Origin: Paraburkholderia nodosa
GTDB taxonomy: Bacteria; Pseudomonadota; Gammaproteobacteria; Burkholderiales; Burkholderiaceae
DNA length: 64,000 bases
NCBI RefSeq assembly: GCF_001718195.1
Contig: NZ_MCNV01000001.1
Span: 124,001-188,000 of the forward strand
Direction of reading: 5' to 3'
This document shows, one piece after another, positions 26,943 through 35,619 of this stretch. Numbering within the stretch: the first letter of the stretch is position 1; each line of letters starts with the position of its first letter. Under the pieces are notes generated by a model, which ran no database searches, had not been told where the DNA came from, and worked only from the letters and a program-made list of their open reading frames with translations. The translations under genes and the position numbers were made by a program.

Positions 26943-29151
26943 GCGCGCGGCCCAAGCCGGGCTGAATCTCCACGACGCCGACGCACTCGCCGGCGCGTAC
27001 CACTCCGATCCTTTCTCCGTGCTCGGGCTGCACTGGGTGGACGGCGCCCCTTACGTGCGCGCATGGCTGCCGAACGCCTCAGGCGCAAGCGTGGTGGCGC
27101 GCGACCGCGCCCACACGCTCGGCGAACTCTCGCTCGTGCATCCGGCAGGCCTCTATGCGGGACCACTCGCGGAAGCGGTGCCCTACCGGCTCGTGGTCGA
27201 CTGGCATGGCGTGAGCCAGGAAATCGAAGATACCTATTCATTCGGCCCGCAGCTATCGCACGAAGCGCTGGTGCGTCTCGCAGACGGGGACCCCTACGCG
27301 GTGCTCGAATGCCTTGGCGCGCGGCCCTTGACCTGCGACGGCATCCCCGGCGTGCGCTTCGCGGTCTGGGCGCCGAATGCGAAGCGCGTCTCCGTGGTGG
27401 GCGACTTCAACGCGTGGGACGGGCGGCGTCACCCCATGCGGCTGCGCCACGAAGCCGGCGTATGGGAGCTGTTCATTCCGCGTGTGGCGGCCGGTGCGCG
27501 TTACAAGTACGAGATACTCGGCGCGCGCGGCGCGGTCCTGCCGCTCAAGGCCGATCCCTGTGCGCTGCAGACGGAGTGCCCGCCGGGCACGGCTTCGATC
27601 GTGGCGCCCGTCGAGGCGATCGACCACTACGCGTGGCGCGATCACGAGTGGCTGCAAATGCGCGCCGAACGGCAGAACGCACGCGCGGCCATGTCGGTCT
27701 ACGAGGTCCATGCGCCTTCATGGCTGCCCACGCAAGGCGCCGATGCCCCCGCGCCCGACTGGGGCGCGCTCGCCGAGCGCCTGATCCCCTACGCGCAGGG
27801 CATGGGCTTCACGCACATCGAATTGCTGCCCGTGGCGGAACACCCGTTTGGCGGCTCGTGGGGCTATCAGCCGCTCTCGCAGTTCGCGCCCACTGCGCGC
27901 CTTGGCGCGCCGGTGGACTTCGCGGCGTTCGTCGACCGCGCGCACGAAGCGGGGCTGGGCGTGATTCTCGACTGGGTGCCCGCGCATTTCCCGAACGACG
28001 CGCACGGTCTAATCGATTTCGACGGCACGGCGCTCTACGAGCATGCCGACCCGCGCGAGGGCTATCACCCCGACTGGAACACGATGATCTACAACCTGGG
28101 ACGCCGCGAGGTGAGCGCGTTCCTCGTCGCTTCGGGCCTTGCGTGGCTCATGCGCTATCACGTAGATGCGCTGCGCGTGGACGCGGTCGCCTCGATGCTC
28201 TACCGCGACTATTCGCGTGCGCAAGGCGAATGGGTACCCAACATCTACGGCGGTCGCGAAAATCTCGAATCGATTGCGTTTCTCAAGCGCCTCAATCACG
28301 AAACGCAATATGTTCCGCAACGCCCCGGCGTCATCACCATTGCTGAGGAATCCACAGCATGGCCGGGCGTCACGGCGCGCCCCGAGGATGGCGGCCTCGG
28401 CTTCCAGTTCAAGTGGAACATGGGCTGGATGCACGACACGCTGCACTATATGCACGAAGACCCTGTCTATCGCCGCTATCACCATCACCTGATGACGTTC
28501 GCGATGGTCTACGCGTGGTCCGAACGCTTCGTGCTGCCGCTGTCGCACGACGAAGTGGTGCACGGCAAGGGGTCGCTGCTCGGCAAGATGCCGGGCGACC
28601 GCTGGCAGAAGTTCGCGAACCTGCGCGCGTATTTCGGCTTCATGTGGGCGCACCCCGGCAAGAAGCTGTTGTTCATGGGCGGCGAGTTCGGGCAGATGGC
28701 CGAATTCGATCACGACGGCACGCCGCACTGGAACCTGCTCGACGATCCGCTGCACCGCGGCGTGCAAACGCTCGTGCGCGACCTGAACCACCTCTACGCG
28801 AGCGAGCCCGCGCTCTACACGCTCGACTCGGAACCCGGCGGCTTCGAATGGCTGGTGTCCGACGACAGCGAAAACAGCGTGCTCGCGTGGCGCCGCGTGG
28901 ACGGATCGGGCCGCGAGATCGTGGTGATCTGCAACTTCACGCCGGTGCCGCGCCACGGCTACCGCATCGGCATGCCGCAGCCGGGACAGTGGGAAGAGGC
29001 GCTCAACACCGACGCCGAAGTGTACGGCGGCTCGAACATAGGCAACGGGGGCCTCGTCAGCACGGAGAGCGTGGTGAGCCACGGCAAGCCGCAGTCGGCC
29101 GCACTCGTCCTGCCGCCGCTCGGCACGCTAATCCTGCGCCTGCGCCGCTAA
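26935..29151 (+). CDS. glgB: 1,4-alpha-glucan branching enzyme
   Basis: A 738-residue GlgB: two N-terminal CBM48-type beta domains (about 1-220), the GH13 barrel with nucleophile Asp 416 ([10 protein letters not shown]), acid/base Glu 471 ([13 protein letters not shown]) and HDEVVHGK, and a C-terminal beta domain. It introduces alpha-1,6 branches into the glucan made by GlgE. ATG 26935 is used in preference to GTG 26929, because GGCGGAGG precedes it at good spacing. It overlaps the treS stop by eight bases. Confidence 0.95.
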   Translation: MVERAAQAGLNLHDADALAGAYHSDPFSVLGLHWVDGAPYVRAWLPNASGASVVARDRAHTLGELSLVHPAGLYAGPLAEAVPYRLVVDWHGVSQEIEDTYSFGPQLSHEALVRLADGDPYAVLECLGARPLTCDGIPGVRFAVWAPNAKRVSVVGDFNAWDGRRHPMRLRHEAGVWELFIPRVAAGARYKYEILGARGAVLPLKADPCALQTECPPGTASIVAPVEAIDHYAWRDHEWLQMRAERQNARAAMSVYEVHAPSWLPTQGADAPAPDWGALAERLIPYAQGMGFTHIELLPVAEHPFGGSWGYQPLSQFAPTARLGAPVDFAAFVDRAHEAGLGVILDWVPAHFPNDAHGLIDFDGTALYEHADPREGYHPDWNTMIYNLGRREVSAFLVASGLAWLMRYHVDALRVDAVASMLYRDYSRAQGEWVPNIYGGRENLESIAFLKRLNHETQYVPQRPGVITIAEESTAWPGVTARPEDGGLGFQFKWNMGWMHDTLHYMHEDPVYRRYHHHLMTFAMVYAWSERFVLPLSHDEVVHGKGSLLGKMPGDRWQKFANLRAYFGFMWAHPGKKLLFMGGEFGQMAEFDHDGTPHWNLLDDPLHRGVQTLVRDLNHLYASEPALYTLDSEPGGFEWLVSDDSENSVLAWRRVDGSGREIVVICNFTPVPRHGYRIGMPQPGQWEEALNTDAEVYGGSNIGNGGLVSTESVVSHGKPQSAALVLPPLGTLILRLRR

Positions 29152-29219
29152 GGCGGCGCAGCGGCGGGATTTGATCAGGAACCCGATGCAAAACGAAGAA
29201 CAACAGATGGAGCATCGTC

Positions 29220-31439
29220 ATGGCAAACGGTCCGCCTGAGCGCCTGCTGCCCGGCTCCCCCTGGCCGCTCGGGGCGACGTGGGACGGACTCGGCACAAAT
29301 TTCGCCGTGTTCTCGGCCCACGCGTGGCGCATCGAGCTGTGCCTCTTCGACCCCACCGGCCGCAAGGAGCGCATTCGCTACACCTTGCCCGAATGCACCG
29401 ATGAGGTGTGGCACGGCTATCTGCCGGGCGCGCATCCCGGCACCGTCTATGGCCTGCGCGCGCATGGTCCCTATCAGCCGCATCTGGGGCACCGCTTCAA
29501 TCCGCACAAGCTGCTGCTGGACCCTTACGCGAAGCAGCTCATCGGGCAGTTCCGCTGGTCGGACACGCTCTATGGCTACCGCGCGCATTCGAACCGCGTG
29601 GACCTCTCGATCGACCGGCGCGATTCCGCGCCGGCCATGCCCAAGTGCGTGGTCGTGAACGACAACTTCGACTGGTCGCGCGACCGGCGGCCCAACACAC
29701 CGTGGGGCGACACCATCATCTACGAGGCGCATCTGCGCGGTCTGTCGATGCAGCGTTACGATTTGCGCACGCACATGCGGGGCACCTTTGCCGGGCTGGC
29801 CGCGCCGCGTTTCATCGACCATCTGCACAACCTCGGCGTGACGGCCATCGAGATCCTGCCGGTACACGCGTTTCTCTCCGAGCGCTTTCTGATCGACCGC
29901 GGATTGCGCAACTACTGGGGATACAACTCGGCCGCGTTCTTCGCGCCCGAGCCCAGCTACCTCGTGGGCTATGACACCGACGAAATGCGCATTGCCGTGC
30001 GCCAGCTTCATGCGGCGGGTATCGAAGTCATTCTCGACGTGGTCTACAACCACACCTGCGAAGGCGGCGAAATGGGCCCCACCGTCTCGTGGCGCGGCCT
30101 CGACAACGCCAGCTATTACCGCTGCGTGCCTGGCGACGAGCGCCACTTCATCAACGACACGGGCTGCGGCAACACGCTCGACTTTTCGCATCCGCGCGTG
30201 CTGCAGATGGTCGCCGATTCGTTGCGCCACTGGGTCACGTCATATGGCATCGACGGCTTTCGCTTCGACCTGGGCGTCACGCTCGGGCGCGAGCCCGCGG
30301 GCTTCGACCCGAACGGCGGCTTTTTCGACGTGCTGCGCCAGGACCCCGTGCTTTCGCAATGCAAGCTGATTTCCGAGCCGTGGGACGTGGGCCCGGGCGG
30401 CTATCAGCTTGGCAACCACCCGCCCGGCTTTTCCGAATGGAACGATCGCTTTCGCGACAGCGTGCGGCGCTACTGGCGCGGCGCGCCGGGCCAGCGCGCC
30501 GACCTCGCGGCGCGGCTGACCGGCAGCGCGGATCTGTTCGACAAACGCAAGCGCCGGCCCTGGGCGTCGATCAATTTCGTCACCTCGCACGACGGCTTCA
30601 CGCTCGCCGATCTCGTTTCGTACGAGCGCAAGCACAACGAAGCGAACGGCGAAGAGAACCGCGACGGCCACAATGAAAACTGGAGCGCGAACTGGGGTGT
30701 GGAAGGCCCGACCGACGACCCCGCAATCCTCGCCACGCGCGCACGCGTGGGCCGCTCGATGATGGCCACACTCCTCATCGCGCTCGGCACACCCATGCTG
30801 CTCGCGGGCGACGAGGCTTGCCGCACCCAACGCGGCAACAACAACGCGTACTGCCAGGACAACGACATTTCGTGGTTCGACTGGGCGCTCGCCGAAACGC
30901 CCCAGGGCAAGGCCATGACGCGTTTCGCCGCGCGCGTGATCGCGCTGCGCCGCGAACATCCGCTGCTGCACGAAACGCGCTTTCTGTTCGGCGAGCGCGA
31001 GCTGATGCCCGGCGTGCACGACATCGACTGGTTCGACGAACGCGGCGAGCCGCTCTCGCCCGAGGCCTGGCACGACCCGGAAGCGAGCGCGTTCACCATG
31101 CGACGCGCCGGAGCGGGACTCCACGGCCAAATGGAAGTATTGTTAATGATGCTGAACGCCTCGCAGGGCGCGGTGACGTTCATCGCGCCCGCTCCGCGCA
31201 TGGCATGGGAGGTGCTGCTCGATACCGCGCGGCCCGACGCAGTGCCCTACGCGCTGCCCGACACGACGTACGAACTGGCCGCGCGCGCGCTCGCCGTGCT
31301 CTGCGCCCGTCCGGCGCGTGCCGACACGCACCGGCCAGCGGGCACGCGCGGCGACGCGGCCACGCCGGACCCGCGCCGCACGCCGGGCGCCTCCGGGTCG
31401 GGCGCCCCCGCGGGCCCGGACCAAGCCGCCGCTGGATAG
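29220..31439 (+). CDS. glgX: Glycogen debranching enzyme GlgX
   Basis: A 739-residue isoamylase-type GH13 enzyme with an N-terminal CBM48 domain (about 10-110) and catalytic residues in FRFDLGVTLGRE (Asp 350), SEPWDVGPGGYQ and TSHDGFTLADLVSYE. It removes alpha-1,6 branches, releasing linear chains that TreY can use, the role played by TreX in treXYZ operons. GGAG stands before the ATG. The last 40 or so residues are a Pro/Ala/Gly-rich tail outside the fold. A gap of 68 bases separates it from glgB. Confidence 0.93.
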   Translation: MANGPPERLLPGSPWPLGATWDGLGTNFAVFSAHAWRIELCLFDPTGRKERIRYTLPECTDEVWHGYLPGAHPGTVYGLRAHGPYQPHLGHRFNPHKLLLDPYAKQLIGQFRWSDTLYGYRAHSNRVDLSIDRRDSAPAMPKCVVVNDNFDWSRDRRPNTPWGDTIIYEAHLRGLSMQRYDLRTHMRGTFAGLAAPRFIDHLHNLGVTAIEILPVHAFLSERFLIDRGLRNYWGYNSAAFFAPEPSYLVGYDTDEMRIAVRQLHAAGIEVILDVVYNHTCEGGEMGPTVSWRGLDNASYYRCVPGDERHFINDTGCGNTLDFSHPRVLQMVADSLRHWVTSYGIDGFRFDLGVTLGREPAGFDPNGGFFDVLRQDPVLSQCKLISEPWDVGPGGYQLGNHPPGFSEWNDRFRDSVRRYWRGAPGQRADLAARLTGSADLFDKRKRRPWASINFVTSHDGFTLADLVSYERKHNEANGEENRDGHNENWSANWGVEGPTDDPAILATRARVGRSMMATLLIALGTPMLLAGDEACRTQRGNNNAYCQDNDISWFDWALAETPQGKAMTRFAARVIALRREHPLLHETRFLFGERELMPGVHDIDWFDERGEPLSPEAWHDPEASAFTMRRAGAGLHGQMEVLLMMLNASQGAVTFIAPAPRMAWEVLLDTARPDAVPYALPDTTYELAARALAVLCARPARADTHRPAGTRGDAATPDPRRTPGASGSGAPAGPDQAAAG

Positions 31440-31465
31440 GAACAGGACGCAACCAGGAATCCACC

Positions 31466-33367
31466 ATGTCCCCGCTTTCGCACGATCCGCACGCCCGCCA
31501 GTACATGCATTGCCTGCCGTTCGGCGCGCAGCTGATCGGCGCGGCGCACTCGCAGCCGCATACGCGCTTTCGTTTCTGGGCGCCGTCGTGTCAAACGGTG
31601 CAGGTCGTGTTCGAGAACGTGAGAGACGCGCCGCCGCTCGACATGACGCCGACCGGTAACGGCTGGTTCGAAGCGCAGGCGTCGTGCGGGCCGGGCACGC
31701 TGTACCGCTACTGCCTCGACGGCCAGCAACGCGTACCCGACCCCGCATCGCGCTTCCAGCCGCAGGGCGTGCATGGGCCGAGCGAAGTGCTGGACCCGCG
31801 CGCGTACGCCTGGCAGCATGCGCACTGGCAAGGACGCCCCTGGGAAGAGACCGTGATCTACGAGCTGCACGTGGGCGCGCTGGGCGGCTATCAGGGTGTA
31901 ATGAAACGTCTGCCCGCGCTGGCGGCGCTCGGCGTGACGGCCGTCGAACTCATGCCGCTCAACGACTATCCGGGCGAGCGCGGCTGGGGCTACGACGTCG
32001 TGCTGCCTTACGCGCCGCACGCGGCCTATGGCAGTCCTGACGAACTGAAAGCGCTCGTCGATGCCGCGCATGGGCTGGGACTGCAGATGTTCATCGACGT
32101 CGTGTATAACCACTTCGGCCCCGACGGGAACTGGCTCGGCCTCTACGCCAAACCGTTTTTCCGCCAGGACGTGAAGACGCCGTGGGGCGAAGCGCTCGAC
32201 TTCGACCGCTTCGAAGTGCGCGACTTCTACTGCGACAACGCGCTCTATTGGCTCACGGAATATCGCTTCGACGGTCTGCGCATCGACGCTGCACATGCGA
32301 TCGGCAACACCGACTGGTTGCGCGAGCTGGCCGACCACGTGAAGGCGCGTGTCGAGTCCGGCCGCCATGTGCACCTGGTGCTCGAAAACGAGCACAACGA
32401 AGCCAATCTGCTCGAATCGCACTTCAGCGCGCAATGGAACGACGACGCGCATCACTGCTTTCACGTGCTGCTCACCGGCGAGTCGGAAGGCTACTATCGC
32501 GCCTTCGAGGATTCGCCCATCGGCAAACTCGCGCGCGTGCTCGGCGAAGGTTTCGTGTACCAGGGCGACCCGTCGCCCGTGCACGGGGGCAAGCCGCGCG
32601 GCGAACCGAGTGCGCACCTGCCGCCCACCGCGTTCGTGATGTTCCTGCAGAACCACGACCAGATCGGCAACCGCGCAATGGGCGACCGGCTGCGCACGCT
32701 GGCCGACGACGACGCCCTGCGCGCGGCCACGGCAATGCTGCTGCTTTCGCCGCAAATTCCGCTGCTCTTCATGGAGGAGGAATACGGCTCGACGCAGCCG
32801 TTCCAGTTTTTCACCGCCTTCACCGGCCAGTTGGCCGATGCGGTACGCGAAGGCCGCCGCAGCGAATTCAAGGCATTCAGCGCGTTCAACGACGAAGCGA
32901 GCCGGGCGCGCATTCCCGATCCGAACGATCTGCAGACCTTCGTGAATTCGTCGCCGCTGGCCGACGCGCCGCTCGACGGCGAACGGCTCGAATGGATGCA
33001 CTTCTATAAGTCGGCGCTATGCGTGCGGGCGCACCTGCTCATGCCGCGCTTGCGCCACGCGCGCGCGCTCGGCGCAACCGTGCTCGCCGACGACGCTGCG
33101 AACGGTCTCGCCGCGCTCGTCGCGCGCTGGCGCCTCGACGATGGCGAAACGCTCACGATCGCGCTGAACCTGGGCCGCGACGGCGTCCCGCTCGAGCCGC
33201 GGCCCGAAGGCATGGTGATATTCGAAACGCCGCCACGTGCGCGCGACCTTGCCGGCAATGGCCTGCTGCCCGAGAGCGCGTGCGTTGCATGGCTCACCGG
33301 CAACGTGCCCGAGTACTCGAGCGAACACGACGCGCGCATCGTGCATCGCGAGGAGCCCAACGCATGA
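31466..33367 (+). CDS. treZ: Malto-oligosyltrehalose trehalohydrolase
   Basis: A 633-residue TreZ: N-terminal CBM48 beta domain (TRFRFWAPSCQTVQVVFE), then a GH13 barrel with LRIDAAHAIGNTDWL (nucleophile Asp), HLVLENEHNEANLL (acid/base Glu) and FLQNHDQIGNRAMG. It cleaves the terminal trehalose from malto-oligosyltrehalose made by TreY. ATG 31466 is preferred: ACCAGGAA lies upstream and the family N-terminus begins here, whereas the open frame continues upstream as a shadow of glgX. The stop overlaps the malQ ATG by four bases. Confidence 0.93.
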   Translation: MSPLSHDPHARQYMHCLPFGAQLIGAAHSQPHTRFRFWAPSCQTVQVVFENVRDAPPLDMTPTGNGWFEAQASCGPGTLYRYCLDGQQRVPDPASRFQPQGVHGPSEVLDPRAYAWQHAHWQGRPWEETVIYELHVGALGGYQGVMKRLPALAALGVTAVELMPLNDYPGERGWGYDVVLPYAPHAAYGSPDELKALVDAAHGLGLQMFIDVVYNHFGPDGNWLGLYAKPFFRQDVKTPWGEALDFDRFEVRDFYCDNALYWLTEYRFDGLRIDAAHAIGNTDWLRELADHVKARVESGRHVHLVLENEHNEANLLESHFSAQWNDDAHHCFHVLLTGESEGYYRAFEDSPIGKLARVLGEGFVYQGDPSPVHGGKPRGEPSAHLPPTAFVMFLQNHDQIGNRAMGDRLRTLADDDALRAATAMLLLSPQIPLLFMEEEYGSTQPFQFFTAFTGQLADAVREGRRSEFKAFSAFNDEASRARIPDPNDLQTFVNSSPLADAPLDGERLEWMHFYKSALCVRAHLLMPRLRHARALGATVLADDAANGLAALVARWRLDDGETLTIALNLGRDGVPLEPRPEGMVIFETPPRARDLAGNGLLPESACVAWLTGNVPEYSSEHDARIVHREEPNA

Positions 33368-35619
33368 GCACGGCGCGCCGCAGCGACACGCTCGCGACAC
33401 TCGCCGCACGCGCGGGCTTCGAGGTCGAATGGACCGACGCACACGGCGCCGTGCAGCGCGTGCCCGACAGCACGCTCTCCGCTCTGCTGGAATGCGCGGG
33501 CCTGCCTTGCGCCAACGCCACGCAAATCCGGCAGAGCACCTCCGCACTCAATGCGGAACAGTCGACGCGGCGACTGCCGCCGCTCATCACCGCCGAATAC
33601 GACAGCGCGATCGAACTGCCGCCTTCTGCCGTACGCGCGGGGAGCCACTATCGGATCGACCTCGAAAGCGGCGAGCATATCGAGGGCCGCTTCACCTCGC
33701 CGCGCGGCGAGAGCGCGTTGCTCGCGCCGCTTGCGGAGCCGGGCTATCACACGCTCACCGTCAATGACCATCGCCTGACGATCGCGGTCGCGCCGCCGCA
33801 CTGCCATACCGTCGCCGACGCCTGGCGCGCACGTCACGGCGACAGCGGCTCAGTGCCGCCGCTGTGGGGCCTCGCCGCGCAATTGTACGGACTCCGACGC
33901 AACGGCGACGGCGGCATCGGCGACTACAGCGCGCTCGCCGCGCTCGCCGCGCAAAGCGCGCGGCGCGGCGCGCAGGCGCTCGCGGTGAGCCCGACCCACG
34001 CAATGTTCAGCGCCGAGCCGGGTCACTTCAGCCCCTATTCGCCGTCGTCGCGCCTGTGGGTCAATGTCGCGCACATCGACCCCGCTGCGGAATTCGGCGC
34101 CAAGGCCGCGCACGACGCGAGCGCGGCCGCGAATGCGCTCGACGCGTGGCGCGAACTCGAAGCCGCGCCGCTCGTGGACTGGCAGCGTGCGTTGCCGCTC
34201 AAGCTCAAGGTGCTGCGCGCGCTGTTCGAGCGCTTCGACGCCGACGAGCGCGCGAGCGGCTCGCCGCGTGCCGCCGCCTTCGCCGCGTTCTGTGCGCAGG
34301 GCGGCGAGGCGCTCGAAGACCACGCGCGTTTCGAGGCGCTGCAGGAAGCCATGCTGCATGGTCCCGGCGGCGAGCGCCACTGGCGCGACTGGCCCGAGCC
34401 GCTGCGCGACCCGCGCAGCGCCGACGTGGCGACGTTTGCGCAGGAGCACCGGCGCGAAGTCGACTTTCACCGCTTCCTGCAATGGCTCGCAGCGCTCGGG
34501 CTCTCGGGCGCGCAGCGCAGCGCGCACGAGGCCGGCATGGCGATCGGCCTCGTCGCCGATCTCGCCGTGGGCTGCGACGGCGCGGGCTCGCACGCGTGGT
34601 CGCTGCCGCAGGACATGCTGCAACGCGTTTCGGTCGGCGCGCCGCCCGACATCTTCAACCAGGCCGGGCAAAGCTGGGGGCTCACGACGTTCTCGCCGCG
34701 CGCCATGCACAACAACGGCTTCCGCGCGTTCATCGACATGCTGCGCGCGGCCTTCGCCCATGCGGGCGGTGTGCGCATCGACCATATTCTCGGGCTGCGC
34801 AGGCTCTGGCTCGTGCCCGAAGGCGAAAGCGCGCGCCACGGCGCGTATCTGCGCTATCCGTTCGACGACCTCGTGCGGCTCATCGCGCTCGAATCGTGGC
34901 GGCATCGCGCGATCGTGATCGGCGAAGACCTCGGCACCGTGCCGCCGGGGCTGCGCGAGCGGCTCGCCGCGCACGGCCTGTATGGCATTCGCGTGCTGTG
35001 GTTCGAGCACGACGGCAAGGGCTTTCTCGCGCCCGCGCGCTGGGACCCGCATGGCGTCGCGACGACCACCACGCACGATCTGCCGACCGTCGCGGGCTGG
35101 TGGAGCGGCGCGGACATCGACTGGCGCAACCGCATCGGCCAGACGCTCCCGCGTGCCGACGGACGCGACCCCGTCGCGCTCGACCGCGCGCGGCGCGCGA
35201 CGGATCGCGTCGCGCTCTGGCATGCGTTGCAGCACAGCGGGCTCGCGCCGCGCGACACCGAACCGCCGCCGGCCGACGAGCCGCCCGTGAATGCCGCGCT
35301 CGCCTATGTCGCGGCAACGCACAGCCCGCTCGTCACCTGCCCGCTCGAAGACCTGCTCGCGTTGTCCGACCAGCCGAATCTGCCCGGCTCGATCGACGAG
35401 CATCCGAACTGGCGCCGCCGCCTGCCGCTGCCCGTCGAGACGCTGTTCGCCGATCCGGCCGTCGCCGCGCGCGTCGAAGCCGTCGTACGCGCACGCGAGG
35501 CCGTTGCGCGCACGCGCGCCGAGCCGAGCGCCGGTGCAGGCGCGAGCGACGCCAACTCAACCGCGAACTCAACCGCCAGCTCGGCGCCAGGTGCGACCGA
35601 AAAGAAGCCGACGCCATGA
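33364..35619 (+). CDS. malQ: 4-alpha-glucanotransferase (amylomaltase)
   Basis: A 751-residue GH77 enzyme: an N-terminal region of about 170 residues, then the barrel with RIDHILGLRRLWLVPEG (nucleophile Asp), VIGEDLGTVPP (acid/base Glu) and TTTHDLPTVAGWW. It transfers glucan segments between malto-oligosaccharides, so it can lengthen short products to sizes suitable for TreY or GlgB. The C-terminal 40 residues are Ala/Ser/Thr-rich and probably disordered. Overlaps treZ and treY by four bases on each side, an unusual position between the two trehalose-forming genes. Confidence 0.93.
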   Translation: MSTARRSDTLATLAARAGFEVEWTDAHGAVQRVPDSTLSALLECAGLPCANATQIRQSTSALNAEQSTRRLPPLITAEYDSAIELPPSAVRAGSHYRIDLESGEHIEGRFTSPRGESALLAPLAEPGYHTLTVNDHRLTIAVAPPHCHTVADAWRARHGDSGSVPPLWGLAAQLYGLRRNGDGGIGDYSALAALAAQSARRGAQALAVSPTHAMFSAEPGHFSPYSPSSRLWVNVAHIDPAAEFGAKAAHDASAAANALDAWRELEAAPLVDWQRALPLKLKVLRALFERFDADERASGSPRAAAFAAFCAQGGEALEDHARFEALQEAMLHGPGGERHWRDWPEPLRDPRSADVATFAQEHRREVDFHRFLQWLAALGLSGAQRSAHEAGMAIGLVADLAVGCDGAGSHAWSLPQDMLQRVSVGAPPDIFNQAGQSWGLTTFSPRAMHNNGFRAFIDMLRAAFAHAGGVRIDHILGLRRLWLVPEGESARHGAYLRYPFDDLVRLIALESWRHRAIVIGEDLGTVPPGLRERLAAHGLYGIRVLWFEHDGKGFLAPARWDPHGVATTTTHDLPTVAGWWSGADIDWRNRIGQTLPRADGRDPVALDRARRATDRVALWHALQHSGLAPRDTEPPPADEPPVNAALAYVAATHSPLVTCPLEDLLALSDQPNLPGSIDEHPNWRRRLPLPVETLFADPAVAARVEAVVRAREAVARTRAEPSAGAGASDANSTANSTASSAPGATEKKPTP

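Noticed and set aside
30818..31465. treZ as a fusion with the end of glgX (849-codon frame)
   Set aside because: The extra 216 codons are a shadow of glgX; the true treZ start has a ribosome-binding site and begins the CBM48 domain.
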